NCBI GenBank assembly: GCA_017522915.1
Contig: JAFWXX010000013.1
Coordinates: forward strand, 1 to 64,000
DNA: 64,000 bases
Reading direction: 5' to 3'
Source: Bacteroidaceae bacterium
GTDB taxonomy: Bacteria; Bacteroidota; Bacteroidia; Bacteroidales; Bacteroidaceae
In this document: piece by piece, positions 1 through 9,403 of the stretch
How positions within the stretch are numbered: the stretch's first letter is position 1
Layout of the letters: each line of letters starts with the position of its first letter
Notes under the pieces: model-generated
Databases searched by the model: none
What the model saw: only the letters and a program-made list of their open reading frames with translations
What the model was told of the DNA's origin: nothing
Made by a program: the position numbers and the translations under genes

Positions 1-1
1 C

Positions 2-1558
2 AAGTTGAAGGATGCTAACGGTGGCGTGGCGGCTACTGCATGGGTAAGCGCTGCTACCATCGACGGCAACAAGGTGACATTCGTATTCGAGATGAATGCA
101 ACTATATCAAAGACCGGTACTTATACATTCGAGATTCCTGCAGGCCTAATCAAGAGCGTGGACGGTGAGGAGTTCGCAGGACAGACATTCACATTCCAGG
201 TTGAGGAGCCTATTGCCAAAACGCTTAACGAGACTGTTGTATTCGACTTCGTAAACGGTGGATGGAATATCCCAACTATGGAGGAGAACAACTTCAGCAG
301 CATTAAGACAGCCGGTGAGTACACCGATGGTACAAAAACTATCAACATTGACCCGACTGCAAACACAGGTAGTTATATCTATGACAGCAAGGGCTTCTTG
401 AATATATCTAAGCCGGGTTCAAAGATTATTCTCCCTGCATTCGGTTTCGCAGTTGAGAAGATTGAGGTTGTCGGTCACTCAAGCGGAACAAGCTATGCTA
501 ATGTTGATATGAACGTATATGTTGGCGATAACGCTGTAAGTACAGCATGCATCGGAACTGCTGCAACATCTACATTTGAGATTGCAGCAGAGAACCAGGC
601 TGCCGGCAATGTTTACGAACTCGTTATCGGTTCTAACGGCGGCAACTACTCAAGTGTAATGTACATCACATATATTAAGGTATATCCGGCCGAGAACAAA
701 CTTGAGGCTCCGGCAATCGACCTCGAAAGCGGTGTTTATGTTGGTGCTCAGACCGTGAATGTACACTCTGCAACAGCAGATCTTAATGGCGTGACAAATG
801 TTACATACTACTACACAACAGACGGTAATGAGCCTACTGTCGAGGATGAGGAGACTGACGGTCAAATCACAATCGAGAACAGCTGTACTCTCAAGGTTAT
901 CGTTGAGCTTACATACGGCGACAAGACATACGTGAGTGCATCTACTTCGGCTGAGTACATAATCTCTGAGGCTGTTACATACCACAGAGCAGTAGCAGTT
1001 GAAAGCGGCAGCTACTTCATTGCAGCAAACGGCCATGTGGCAGCACCTCTTGCAAACAATGTCCTGCCAGCTGTTGAGACAACAATCAATGGCGATGACT
1101 TGACCGAGGCTGCTTACTATGCAATCACCTTGGAAGAGACTGCAGAAGGCGGAACATACTACATTAAGGATGTAAACGGCAACTATATCTACACATCTTC
1201 AATGTATGGTGCTTCCGGTCCAAAACTCAGTTCAAATGGCGCATATGTTCCAATGAGCAGCTGGACAATCACTGTTGCCGATGATGAGAACAGCACTGCA
1301 ACTATCGTAAGCGAGGGATTGACTCTTGTATATGACACTGTTGCTGGTGTATTCAAGGTTACAGATTCTGTTTCAAGCGATATGATACTTCCTACATTCT
1401 ATGGTACACATGCAACAGGCATTGACGGCATCTACGGTGACAAGCTCAATGGCATGAACGTAAATGAGGGTATCTACGACCTCCAGGGCCGCAAGATTGA
1501 AACCGTAACCAAGGGTGGTATCTATATCATCGATGGCAAAAAAGTTTTGGTAAAGTAA
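2..1558 (+). CDS. C-terminal part of a secreted multidomain protein with sorting tail
   Basis: The frame is open to the left edge, so the gene starts outside the window; the TTG at base 5 is not a credible start. Visible are about 518 residues rich in beta-type sequence. Residues about 235-315 resemble the chitobiase/hexosaminidase C-terminal fold (YYYTTDGNEPT motif) found as an accessory module in Bacteroidetes exoproteins. The last 30 residues (GIYDLQGRKIE, then GGIYIIDGKKVLVK) match the Por/type IX secretion C-terminal sorting signal. The protein is therefore probably exported and surface-anchored or released. Its catalytic or binding role cannot be told without the missing N-terminal part. 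Confidence 0.8.
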   Translation, partial: KLKDANGGVAATAWVSAATIDGNKVTFVFEMNATISKTGTYTFEIPAGLIKSVDGEEFAGQTFTFQVEEPIAKTLNETVVFDFVNGGWNIPTMEENNFSSIKTAGEYTDGTKTINIDPTANTGSYIYDSKGFLNISKPGSKIILPAFGFAVEKIEVVGHSSGTSYANVDMNVYVGDNAVSTACIGTAATSTFEIAAENQAAGNVYELVIGSNGGNYSSVMYITYIKVYPAENKLEAPAIDLESGVYVGAQTVNVHSATADLNGVTNVTYYYTTDGNEPTVEDEETDGQITIENSCTLKVIVELTYGDKTYVSASTSAEYIISEAVTYHRAVAVESGSYFIAANGHVAAPLANNVLPAVETTINGDDLTEAAYYAITLEETAEGGTYYIKDVNGNYIYTSSMYGASGPKLSSNGAYVPMSSWTITVADDENSTATIVSEGLTLVYDTVAGVFKVTDSVSSDMILPTFYGTHATGIDGIYGDKLNGMNVNEGIYDLQGRKIETVTKGGIYIIDGKKVLVK

Positions 1559-1560
1559 AA

Positions 1561-1775
1561 ATGTAATTTTTACTCGATAACTTGAGCAGCAACACTCGCG
1601 AGTAGCGTAGCCGAAGGTTACGCCTCGCGGGGTGCGAATAGCGAAAGTTATCAAGTAAATGTAATTTTTACTCGATAACTTGAGCAGCAATAGTCGCGAG
1701 CAGCGTAGCCGAAGGTTACGCCTCGCGGGATGCGAATAGCGAAAGTTATCAAATAAATGTAATTTTTACTCGGTT
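1561..1775. repeat. 98-bp structured tandem repeat, two copies plus a partial third
   Basis: Copies lie at 1561-1658 and 1659-1756; a third begins at 1757 and breaks off after about 19 bases. Each copy folds. Outer arms GATAACTT/AAGTTATC (1576-1583 and 1645-1652 in copy 1) enclose a hairpin of CGCGAG/CTCGCG (1597-1602 and 1624-1629) and GCGTAGCC-GAA-GGTTACGC (1605-1623). It fills the gap between convergent genes and looks like a REP/BIME-type intergenic palindromic element. No open frame here looks genuine. Confidence 0.85.
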
Positions 1776-1790
1776 AAAACCTAGACAATA

Positions 1791-1824
1791 AAGAGTGGGC
1801 AAGATTTCTTGTCCACTCTTTTGC
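1791..1824. terminator. Intrinsic terminator between convergent genes
   Basis: A 13-bp stem with one G-T pair (1791-1803 with 1808-1820) around a 4-base loop is followed by a T-rich tract on the plus strand and preceded by an A-rich one. It could serve both the secreted protein gene and the minus-strand nucleotidyltransferase. Confidence 0.8.
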
Positions 1825-1903
1825 TTATAAATGACTTCGGAATGTAAGGTAAGCATCCGGCACAAGCTGCGTCTGTGCTACGCGCGACCATTTGCTGCAA
1901 GTG

Positions 1904-2710
1904 TCATCGAGTATTGATGCGTATAAAATCTTCTGCAGATTTTAACGCATCAAGCTTACCGACATCAATGAACTCAAGATTGTCGGCTACAACACCATAT
2001 ACAGGATACTTCGCAGCCACCCACATATAGAAACTCATTATAGGAAAACGTGTACCCTTGACAGGGTCAACAGGAAGCCCCTTCTCCTTTACATACTCCT
2101 CCATAAGCGAGAGTACCCTATCGCTCAGTATATGTATTCCGGAGAAAGCCAATGCACGGCACCCCGAAGGAACGACGTCGGAAGAAACTACACTATAGTC
2201 GCCGGTATCGGTATTCATCCATCCCACCATACGCATTGTCTCTGGGTCGAAAAGAAGAAAACGGGTTGTCTTTCGCTCGCTCACCAACAATGTTGCAACA
2301 GCCTCATCCTTTACTTGTGATTCGAACCATTCTATGTCGCAGTTCGACAATATATCCACATTATGTATGATGAACCTGCCGCAACCCTCAAGGAAACGAC
2401 GTGCATGAAGCACTGCACCACCCGTCTCAAGCAACAGTTCGCGTTCATCGCTTATCTCGAACAACATCTTGCCGGCACTCTTGTCATCACGTTCGAAAGT
2501 TATCCACTCCTGAGCATCGGCCCACTGCTCTATCTTGTCGGCAAAGTAGTGGATGTTAACCACTGCCTCATCAATGCCTGCACGCTGTAGCTTACGCGCC
2601 ACGTGCTCCAGCAAAGGCTTGCCGCATACAGGCACAAGAGCTTTTGGAAGAGTATCGGTAAGAGGCTTAAGGCGTGTGCCTAACCCCGCTGCAAATATCA
2701 TTGCTTTCAT
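1904..2710 (-). CDS. Sugar-1-phosphate nucleotidyltransferase (MurU/GlmU-N-like)
   Basis: A 268-residue protein of the NTP_transferase family. The N-terminus carries the signature [20 protein letters not shown] (residues 10-29), which binds the nucleotide and transfers UMP, GMP or TMP to a sugar-1-phosphate. The length matches the short single-domain enzymes such as MurU (MurNAc-1-P uridylyltransferase, peptidoglycan recycling) rather than two-domain GlmU. The frame is open 21 codons further upstream, but the ATG at 2710 places the motif correctly at the N-terminus. No kinase partner (AmgK-like) is adjacent, so the exact substrate is uncertain. Cytoplasmic. Confidence 0.8.
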   Translation of the reverse strand: MKAMIFAAGLGTRLKPLTDTLPKALVPVCGKPLLEHVARKLQRAGIDEAVVNIHYFADKIEQWADAQEWITFERDDKSAGKMLFEISDERELLLETGGAVLHARRFLEGCGRFIIHNVDILSNCDIEWFESQVKDEAVATLLVSERKTTRFLLFDPETMRMVGWMNTDTGDYSVVSSDVVPSGCRALAFSGIHILSDRVLSLMEEYVKEKGLPVDPVKGTRFPIMSFYMWVAAKYPVYGVVADNLEFIDVGKLDALKSAEDFIRINTR

Positions 2711-2809
2711 AATATATAAACAGGTATTTAAGATTTGACACGAAACATATTGTTCAAATGCGAAAATAGTCAATTATTCTTTACTGCCGGCAAGTTATGA
2801 GGGTAAAAG

Positions 2810-2840
2810 TTGCTATGTTCGGCACTTTGCAGTATCTTCG
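2810..2840 (+). promoter_or_regulatory. Bacteroidetes-type promoter for the DUF4199 operon
   Basis: TTG at 2810-2812, a 20-bp spacer and TATCTTCG at 2833-2840 match the Bacteroidetes pattern TTG-n20-TAnnTTTG with one deviation. It ends 17 bases before the ATG at 2858. Confidence 0.55.
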
Positions 2841-2857
2841 CTCGATAAAACAGCAGA

Positions 2858-3391
2858 ATGGAAGTACAAAGCAGCAATAGAGGATTCTACCATAGTGCCA
2901 TGTATTACGGCACCATGTTGGGTATTATATGGAGCATCATGTACGTTCTTATGTTTATTGGACTTAAAAGCCCGGTTCTTCTGTTGACATGCATTGCATT
3001 GTTCATAGGCTCTCCGTTCTTTGCTGCCTCTTTTGCAAAAAAGTACAGACGGAACGAATGCGGCAATTGCATAAGATACATGCAGGCATTCACATTCCTG
3101 TACTGGATGTATATATGCGCATGCCTTTTGAGTGCTCTTGTCATGTTCCTTTACTTCAGGTTTATCGATAACGGGATGTTCTTTGCAACTATACAGGAAG
3201 TTCTGACCGCATCAATGAACTTTCCGGGCATAGACGAAGCATACAGGCAACAGGCCGAACTGTCACTACAGACAATACAGAACTCAACAACAAGCGAGTT
3301 CGTTTGGTATATATTAGGAAACAACATATTCAATGCATCAATATTGCCGTTCATTATAGCAATTTTTGTACGCAGGAACAACAAAGGATAA
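2858..3391 (+). CDS. DUF4199 family integral membrane protein
   Basis: A 177-residue protein with four predicted membrane helices: about residues 19-35, 38-55, 75-100 and 150-172. Layout and length fit DUF4199, a Bacteroidetes family of unknown function. It is very often found, as here, immediately before a family 2 glycosyltransferase; only 4 bases separate the two. The pairing suggests a role with membrane-linked glycan or polyprenyl-phosphate-sugar synthesis, but this is inference from context. Confidence 0.8.
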   Translation: MEVQSSNRGFYHSAMYYGTMLGIIWSIMYVLMFIGLKSPVLLLTCIALFIGSPFFAASFAKKYRRNECGNCIRYMQAFTFLYWMYICACLLSALVMFLYFRFIDNGMFFATIQEVLTASMNFPGIDEAYRQQAELSLQTIQNSTTSEFVWYILGNNIFNASILPFIIAIFVRRNNKG

Positions 3392-3395
3392 AAAG

Positions 3396-4346
3396 ATGGA
3401 CATTTCAGTAATAGTACCCTTATACAACGAAGCCGAGTCGTTGCCCGAACTTGCATCATGGATTGAAAGAGTGATGAAGGAGAACAGCTACTCGTATGAG
3501 ATAATCTTCATCAACGACGGCAGCAGCGACAACTCATGGGAGGTGATTGAAGAGCTGAGCGGAAAGAACCCCAACATACATGGCATAAAGTTCCGCCGCA
3601 ACTATGGAAAATCACCGGCATTGTACTGCGGTTTCGAACGTGCAAAAGGCGATGTCGTAATTACTATGGATGCCGACCTGCAGGATAGCCCCGACGAGAT
3701 TCCGGCACTATACAAGATGATTACAGAAGAGGAGTACGACCTTGTTTCGGGCTACAAGAAGAAGCGTTACGACCCGCTAAGCAAGACAATACCTACGAAA
3801 CTCTTCAATGCTACGGCACGTAAGGTTTCGGGAATAAAGAACCTGCACGACTTCAACTGCGGCCTGAAGGCATACCGCAACGAAGTTGTAAAGAACATAG
3901 AGGTCTATGGCGACATGCACAGATACATTCCGTATCTTGCAAAGAATGCCGGATATGACAGGATAGGAGAGCTTGTCGTGCATCATCAGGCACGCAAGTA
4001 CGGCAAGAGCAAGTTCGGTATAAGCCGTTTCTTCCACGGATACCTCGACCTGATGTCGCTATGGTTCCTTTCAAGGTTCAGCTACCGTCCTATGCATATC
4101 TTCGGTCTTTGGGGCACACTGATGTTCTTCTTCGGATTCATCGCTGCCATTATTGTAGGAGGCATGAAGCTATATGCGCTTGCAAACGGCGAGACAAGCC
4201 GTCTTGTAACAGATTCGCCTTACTTCTACATTTCACTTACCCTTATGATTCTGGGAACACAGCTTTTCCTCACAGGCTTCATAGCCGAACTGATAAGCCG
4301 TACATCGCAGGAGAGAAACAGATACAACATTTCCAAAGAGTTCTAA
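3396..4346 (+). CDS. Family 2 glycosyltransferase, DPM1/GtrB-like
   Basis: A 316-residue enzyme. A GT-A domain (residues 1-225) starts with ISVIVPLYNEAESLP and has the DxD-region motif DADLQDSP. Two C-terminal membrane helices follow (about 235-263 and 277-300). This architecture is that of polyprenyl-phosphate hexose synthases such as GtrB, ArnC or DPM1-like enzymes, which put a sugar from a nucleotide donor onto undecaprenyl phosphate at the inner membrane. A start 10 codons upstream would overlap the previous gene; the ATG at 3396 fits the family N-terminus. Operonic with the DUF4199 gene. Confidence 0.88.
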   Translation: MDISVIVPLYNEAESLPELASWIERVMKENSYSYEIIFINDGSSDNSWEVIEELSGKNPNIHGIKFRRNYGKSPALYCGFERAKGDVVITMDADLQDSPDEIPALYKMITEEEYDLVSGYKKKRYDPLSKTIPTKLFNATARKVSGIKNLHDFNCGLKAYRNEVVKNIEVYGDMHRYIPYLAKNAGYDRIGELVVHHQARKYGKSKFGISRFFHGYLDLMSLWFLSRFSYRPMHIFGLWGTLMFFFGFIAAIIVGGMKLYALANGETSRLVTDSPYFYISLTLMILGTQLFLTGFIAELISRTSQERNRYNISKEF

Positions 4347-4387
4347 GAAAAACACTCTTTAAATCCTAAATCCAAAAGCATCCATAC

Positions 4388-4879
4388 ATGACAATCAGAT
4401 TCAAGCACATAACAGTTTCCTTTTTGGCCATGCTCCTGCTGTTTACCGGCTGTGAGGAGAGCTACGACTGCAGCATCGAGAATGTGGCATACAACAAGAT
4501 GGGATTCTACTGCGTAAGCGACGACAATGTCGAAAGCAAGTACAAGTACCCCGAAGCACTCACCGTATCGCTCATGGTGAACGGGAACGACTCCATAGTC
4601 GTGAACCACATAACCGACACCGACAATCTGAGGCTTCCTATGAGTTACACCAGCAATTGCGATACTGTAGTATTCCATTACGAAGGCGACTATACCGATA
4701 CCATATATGTAGAGCATGAGAATATACCGTTCTACATATCAATGGAGTGCGGAACAGTAATGTACCACAAGGTTACAGGCCTGAAGTGTACAAACAGTTT
4801 CATAGACTCGGCAGTCATTGCAAACGAAAACGTAAAATTCGACTACAATGAAAACATTAAGGTATATTTTATTGATTAG
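4388..4879 (+). CDS. DUF6452 family lipoprotein
   Basis: A 163-residue protein with a signal peptide ending in a lipobox-like LLFTGC (Cys about residue 21), so probably lipidated and facing the periplasm or outer membrane. The rest is beta-rich and includes an MECGTVMYHK segment. The pattern matches DUF6452, a small Bacteroidetes family without known function. The 3' end overlaps the next gene by 32 bases, indicating translational coupling with the DUF6048 protein, its usual partner. Confidence 0.75.
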   Translation: MTIRFKHITVSFLAMLLLFTGCEESYDCSIENVAYNKMGFYCVSDDNVESKYKYPEALTVSLMVNGNDSIVVNHITDTDNLRLPMSYTSNCDTVVFHYEGDYTDTIYVEHENIPFYISMECGTVMYHKVTGLKCTNSFIDSAVIANENVKFDYNENIKVYFID

Positions 4880-5561
4880 CATATTGCTGACACCCATTGC
4901 CGTACATGCCGACAACAAGGGGAAAGAGGCTGGGAAAGAAAAGAGCTTCATATCGGAACTGCTCTCCTTTAATGGCATCGGGGTTTCGGCCGACGTATTC
5001 GGGCTTGCATACTCCATGCTCGAAGACTATACAAGCTACGAATTTGCAGTTGAAGCGAATTTAGGCAACCGTCTCTACCCTATCGTAGAGATAGGCATGG
5101 GCTGGTGCGATGCTACGGACGAGACCAGAGGGATAAAGTACAAGACAAGTGCACCGTATTACAGGGTAGGATTCAACTACAACCTGTTGACAAGGAGAGA
5201 CAAGCCCAACCCGAAGAATTACGTATATGCACTCGCACGCTTTGGCTGGAGCAGTTTCAAGTACGACATAGACGCTCCTGCCATAAGCGACCCGGTTTGG
5301 GGCGGAGAGGTTCCCCTAATCCTCAACGACATTGACGGCAGCTGCTCATGGGCCGAAATAGGTATAGGAATTAAAGTAAAGATTGCCAAAGGGTTCCACA
5401 TGGGATGGACCGTACGATACAAGGCAAGACTGAGCGAGAAAGAGGGCGACAACTCCAGAATGTGGTATGTACCCGGCTTCGGAATCAACAAGAGCACATG
5501 CTTTGGAGGAACCTACAACCTGATATATGAAATACCTTTAAAGAAAAACCGCAACAAATAA
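4848..5561 (+). CDS. DUF6048 family outer-membrane-like protein
   Basis: A 237-residue protein with a cleavable signal peptide (hydrophobic residues 5-20, cut after VHA). It has alternating aromatic/polar beta-strand patterns ending in a charged tail, as in small beta-barrels of DUF6048. It overlaps the DUF6452 gene by 32 bases and the ApbE gene by one base, so the three are one transcription unit. The likely location is the outer membrane; the function is unknown. Confidence 0.75.
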   Translation: MKTLRYILLISILLTPIAVHADNKGKEAGKEKSFISELLSFNGIGVSADVFGLAYSMLEDYTSYEFAVEANLGNRLYPIVEIGMGWCDATDETRGIKYKTSAPYYRVGFNYNLLTRRDKPNPKNYVYALARFGWSSFKYDIDAPAISDPVWGGEVPLILNDIDGSCSWAEIGIGIKVKIAKGFHMGWTVRYKARLSEKEGDNSRMWYVPGFGINKSTCFGGTYNLIYEIPLKKNRNK

Positions 5562-6568
5562 TGAACAGCAAGCTAAGTGCAGGAAAAGTGATATTCCTCC
5601 TCTTCCTCATAGTAGGAACCATATATATAATAAGGAACAACCAGAAGCCTTACATCAACAACAGAGGAGAGGTCTTCGGCACATACTACAACATCACTTA
5701 CCAGAGCAAGACAGAACTTCATCAGGAGATAAAGAATGTACTTGAAAAGGTAAACGCATCATTGTCTCCGTTCAACAGGAATTCCATAATAACAGCTATA
5801 AACAACAATGAAGATGCCGTGCCCGACAGTATGTTCATAACGGTATTTTCCCTTGCACAGGAAATCTCGGAGAAGACCGGAGGTGCATTTGACATTACTG
5901 TTGCTCCACTGGTCAACGCATGGGGGTTCGGGTTCAAGAAGGGATTGCCGGTTGACAGCACGGCAATAGATTCCCTGCGCAACCTTGTCGGCTACAAGAG
6001 AGTCTCGCTCGTTGACGGAAAGGTCGTAAAGCAGAACCCCGGCACGATGCTCGACTGCAGCGCAATAGCCAAAGGATACGGATGTGACGTAGTTGCGTCG
6101 ATGTTCGACAGGCATGGAATAAATAACTACATGATTGAAATTGGCGGCGAGGTTGTTGCCAAAGGGAATAATGCCAGCGGAAAGAGATGGGGCATCGGCA
6201 TAAACAAGCCAGTAGATGACCCGTTGGCAAGCAACAAGGAGCTGTTCGGAGTTGTAAGGCTCGACGGCAAGGGAATGGCGACATCGGGCAACTACCGCAA
6301 CTTCCGCTACGAGAACGGCAGGAAAGTTGCCCACACGATAGATCCCAGAACCGGTTATCCGGTAGAACATTCGCTGCTTTCGGCAACAGTAATTGCCGAT
6401 GACTGCGCAACAGCCGATGCATACGCCACATCATTCATGGTAATGGGGCTTGAAAAGGCCATGGAGATATGCAGCAAGGAAAAAAGCATCGATGCCTATT
6501 TCATATATGCCGGCGAAGACGGCACGCTGAAGACCGCCGAGACCGAAGGAATGAAGAGATTCCATTAA
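5561..6568 (+). CDS. apbE: FAD:protein FMN transferase (ApbE family)
   Basis: A 335-residue protein with an N-terminal membrane anchor or lipoprotein-like signal (residues 8-24). The ApbE domain (about 35-325) includes the flavin-binding stretch MATSGNYRNF and the active-site segment HTIDPRTGYPVE, followed by DDCATADAYAT. ApbE enzymes act in the periplasm, cleaving FAD with Mg2+ and attaching FMN to Ser/Thr of redox proteins such as the Rnf and Nqr subunits. It starts in a TAATG overlap with the preceding stop. A strong hairpin follows the gene. Confidence 0.92.
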   Translation: MNSKLSAGKVIFLLFLIVGTIYIIRNNQKPYINNRGEVFGTYYNITYQSKTELHQEIKNVLEKVNASLSPFNRNSIITAINNNEDAVPDSMFITVFSLAQEISEKTGGAFDITVAPLVNAWGFGFKKGLPVDSTAIDSLRNLVGYKRVSLVDGKVVKQNPGTMLDCSAIAKGYGCDVVASMFDRHGINNYMIEIGGEVVAKGNNASGKRWGIGINKPVDDPLASNKELFGVVRLDGKGMATSGNYRNFRYENGRKVAHTIDPRTGYPVEHSLLSATVIADDCATADAYATSFMVMGLEKAMEICSKEKSIDAYFIYAGEDGTLKTAETEGMKRFH

Positions 6569-6580
6569 GAAAAAGACGAA

Positions 6581-6632
6581 TACTATAAAAGCATTAGAAC
6601 CGGCAATTGCCGGTTCTAATGCTTTTATAGTA
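6581..6632. terminator. Perfect 52-bp palindromic bidirectional terminator
   Basis: Bases 6581-6606 are the exact reverse complement of 6607-6632. In RNA this gives about 24 stem pairs with an AATT loop. It sits between convergent apbE and marC and directly touches the marC stop at 6633. T-rich arm ends occur on both strands, so it should stop transcription from either side. Confidence 0.85.
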
Positions 6633-7247
6633 TCAGTTTGCAGTTACCGATATCTCGTTTATAAGATAAGACAAGTTAGATGTAAACAGTTTTACAGATA
6701 TTGCAAGCAGGATTATTCCAAAGAACTTGCGGGTAAAGTATATACCGCCCTTGCCGAGCAGCCTCATTAAAAAAGATGTTGCACTGAGCATCGTAAACAC
6801 CACTACCGCATTCAGCAGAAGGGCCATAATTATATTCACGGGAGCATATTCGGCCTTGATGGAAAGCAGCGTGGTAAACGAACCGGCACCGGCAAGCAAC
6901 GGGAACACCAGCGGAACAATAGTTGCATCATTTGCGGCAATTGAGGAATCCTTGAAAATCTCAATATCAAGCACCATCTCAAGTGCCATAAGGAAAATCA
7001 CAATTGAACCGGCTACGGCAAACGAGTTTATATCAACGCCGAAGAGGTTCAGAATCCAGTCTCCGACGAAGAAGAAAAGGAACATAAGGCCGAATGCGAA
7101 GAAAACAGCCTTCACCGGGTTTATAATCTTGCCCTTGTCGCGTATTGAGAGAACTATAGGCATAATGCCGATAGGGTCAATCACCGCAAAGAGCACAATA
7201 AACGCACTCAAGAACTCAATAGAGCTGAAAGATGACAGAAATTCCAT
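6633..7247 (-). CDS. MarC family integral membrane protein
   Basis: A 204-residue protein with about six membrane helices and the MarC-family motif FAVIDPIGIMPIVL near residues 18-31. MarC/UPF0056 proteins sit in the inner membrane. Despite the name they have no proven role in multiple antibiotic resistance, and transport has been suggested. The ATG at 7247 fits the family start; the open frame extends 25 codons further upstream through unlikely sequence. Monocistronic, ending at the palindromic terminator. Confidence 0.88.
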   Translation of the reverse strand: MEFLSSFSSIEFLSAFIVLFAVIDPIGIMPIVLSIRDKGKIINPVKAVFFAFGLMFLFFFVGDWILNLFGVDINSFAVAGSIVIFLMALEMVLDIEIFKDSSIAANDATIVPLVFPLLAGAGSFTTLLSIKAEYAPVNIIMALLLNAVVVFTMLSATSFLMRLLGKGGIYFTRKFFGIILLAISVKLFTSNLSYLINEISVTAN

Positions 7248-7504
7248 AAATATATCTTGTTGATTTGTCCAACATTGCCAACCGGCTAAAGCGTACTGTA
7301 CCTTATTAACAAATAAAAGCAAGCAAAGATTTGCAAGAGCCGTTCAATTACAAAAGTACAAATATTTCACTAACCTGAAAAATAAGGAGCATCCTTTTCG
7401 GTGTCAATGCACAAGAAACCTGCTGCCGAAGAGGAAAAATCCCGAAATCCCGTCATTCCACATAATAGCTTTTTCACATTCATATTCAAAAATAGTCGCC
7501 CGAT

Positions 7505-7538
7505 TTTGAGGTTTTTTGACAAAAAAGCAGTATCTTTG
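7505..7538 (+). promoter_or_regulatory. Promoter of rpsA in a 341-bp gap
   Basis: TATCTTTG at 7531-7538 is a perfect -7 element and TTTG at 7505-7508 a possible -33 element with a slightly long 22-bp spacer. The gap 7248-7588 also contains short open frames that look spurious. No other structure was seen in it apart from A-rich sequence before the rpsA start. Confidence 0.6.
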
Positions 7539-7588
7539 CGCCCGAATTCTATCAACATAATGTCTAACTCATTAACTTTTAGAAAATT

Positions 7589-9388
7589 ATGAGCAACGAA
7601 ATTCTAACAGGCACACCCGATTTCAATTGGGAGTCTTATGAGAAAGGCGAGAACATCTCAGGTCTTTCACACGAGCAGCTGGAGCAGGCCTATGGCAGCA
7701 CACTCAACAAGGTATCCAGCCGCGAGGTAGTTAACGGTACTGTTATCGGTATCAACAAGCGCGAAGTTATTGTAGATATCAACTACAAGCAGGACGCTAT
7801 CATTCCTATCAGCGAGTTCCGCTATAACCCCGACCTCAAGATCGGTGATCAGGTAGAGGTTTATATCGAGAACCTTGAGGACAAGAAGGGTCAGCTGAAC
7901 CTTTCACACAAGAAGGCACGCGCAAGCCGTTCATGGGAGCTTGTAAACAAGGCTATGGAAGAGCAGGCTGTCGTACGTGGCTACATCAAGTGCCGCACTA
8001 AGGGCGGTATGATTGTCGATGTATTCGGCATCGAGGCATTCTTGCCTGGCTCACAGATTGACGTTAAGCCAATCCGCGACTACGATGCATACGTAGGCCA
8101 GACAGAGGACTTCAAGATTGTTAAGATCAACCAGGAATTCAAGAACGTTGTCGTTTCTCACAAGGCTCTCATCGAGGCTGAGCTTGAGGAGCAGAAGAAG
8201 AAGATCATCAGCACACTTGAGAAGGGTCAGGTACTTGAGGGTACTGTAAAGAACATCACTTCATACGGTGTATTCATCGACCTCGGCGGTGTTGACGGTC
8301 TTATCCACATCACAGACCTCTCTTGGGGCCGCGTAAACGATCCTACAGAGGTTGTAGCTCTCGACCAGAAGATCAACGTTGTTATCCTCGACTTCGATGA
8401 CGAGAAGAAGCGTATCGCTCTCGGCTTGAAGCAGCTCACTCCACACCCATGGGATGCTATCGATGCAGACCTCAAGGTTGGTGATGTAGTAAAGGGTAAG
8501 GTAGTCGTTATGGCCGACTACGGTGCATTCATCGAGATTGCTCCCGGCGTAGAGGGTCTTATCCACGTTTCAGAGATGTCTTGGAACCAGCACCTGCGTT
8601 CAGCTCAGGACTTCATGAAGGTTGGCGAAGAGGTAGAGGCAGTTATCCTCACACTCGACCGCGACGAGCGCAAGATGTCACTCGGTATCAAGCAGCTTAA
8701 GGAGGATCCCTGGACAAACATCGAGGAGAAGTATCCTATCGGTTCTAAGCACACAGCTAAGGTTCGCAACTTCACAAACTTCGGTATCTTCGTTGAGATT
8801 GAGGAGGGTGTTGACGGCCTTATCCACATCAGCGACCTCTCTTGGACAAAGAAGGTTAAGCACCCGTCTGAGTTCACACAGATCGGTGAGGCTATCGATG
8901 TTCAGGTTCTTGAAATCGACAAGGAGAACCGTCGCCTGAGCCTTGGCCACAAGCAGCTTGAGGAGAACCCATGGGATGTATTCGAGACAGTATTCACAGT
9001 AGGTTCTATCCACGAGGGTGTTATTACAGAGCTCATCGACAAGGGTGCAGTAGTATCTCTCCCTTACGGCGTTGAGGGCTTCGCAACTCCAAAGCACCTC
9101 GTTAAGGAGGATGGCACACAGGCTGCTGCTGAGGAGAAGCTCCAGTTCAAGGTTATCGAGTTCAACAAAGAAGCTAAGAGAATCATCCTTTCTCACAGCC
9201 GTATCTTCGAGGATGCAGCTAAGGAGGAGGAGAAGGCAGAGAAGAAGGCTGCTGCAGCAGCTCGCAAGAGCAAGAAGGCTGCTGAGGAGCAGGCACCTGC
9301 TATCCAGAACCAGGCCGCTTCTACAACTCTCGGCGACATCGATGCACTTGCAGCTCTCAAGAGCAAGCTCGAAGGCAAAGGTGAGTAA
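7589..9388 (+). CDS. rpsA: 30S ribosomal protein S1
   Basis: A 599-residue protein with six consecutive S1 RNA-binding domains between about residues 45 and 545. Repeated segments of the type VDGLIHITDLSWGRV and GVEGLIHVSEMSW mark successive domains. An Ala/Lys/Glu-rich tail follows. S1 binds mRNA on the 30S subunit. Its translation start has no Shine-Dalgarno sequence but an A-rich leader, typical of Bacteroidetes, where S1-type recognition is thought to matter more. Single-gene unit with its own promoter and a strong terminator. Codon use is visibly biased, as for a highly expressed gene. Confidence 0.97.
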   Translation: MSNEILTGTPDFNWESYEKGENISGLSHEQLEQAYGSTLNKVSSREVVNGTVIGINKREVIVDINYKQDAIIPISEFRYNPDLKIGDQVEVYIENLEDKKGQLNLSHKKARASRSWELVNKAMEEQAVVRGYIKCRTKGGMIVDVFGIEAFLPGSQIDVKPIRDYDAYVGQTEDFKIVKINQEFKNVVVSHKALIEAELEEQKKKIISTLEKGQVLEGTVKNITSYGVFIDLGGVDGLIHITDLSWGRVNDPTEVVALDQKINVVILDFDDEKKRIALGLKQLTPHPWDAIDADLKVGDVVKGKVVVMADYGAFIEIAPGVEGLIHVSEMSWNQHLRSAQDFMKVGEEVEAVILTLDRDERKMSLGIKQLKEDPWTNIEEKYPIGSKHTAKVRNFTNFGIFVEIEEGVDGLIHISDLSWTKKVKHPSEFTQIGEAIDVQVLEIDKENRRLSLGHKQLEENPWDVFETVFTVGSIHEGVITELIDKGAVVSLPYGVEGFATPKHLVKEDGTQAAAEEKLQFKVIEFNKEAKRIILSHSRIFEDAAKEEEKAEKKAAAAARKSKKAAEEQAPAIQNQAASTTLGDIDALAALKSKLEGKGE

Positions 9389-9403
9389 TTGACACCACAT
9401 TAT

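Noticed and set aside
1373-1690. 105-codon minus-strand frame over the end of the first gene and the repeats
   Set aside because: It is antisense to a clearly coding region and extends into palindromic repeats.
5934-6434. Long antisense frame within apbE
   Set aside because: It is Cys/Arg/Ser-rich, typical of shadow frames opposite a real gene.
7370-7558. 62-codon minus-strand frame upstream of rpsA
   Set aside because: It overlaps the rpsA promoter, resembles no known family and has unnatural composition; most likely a chance frame.
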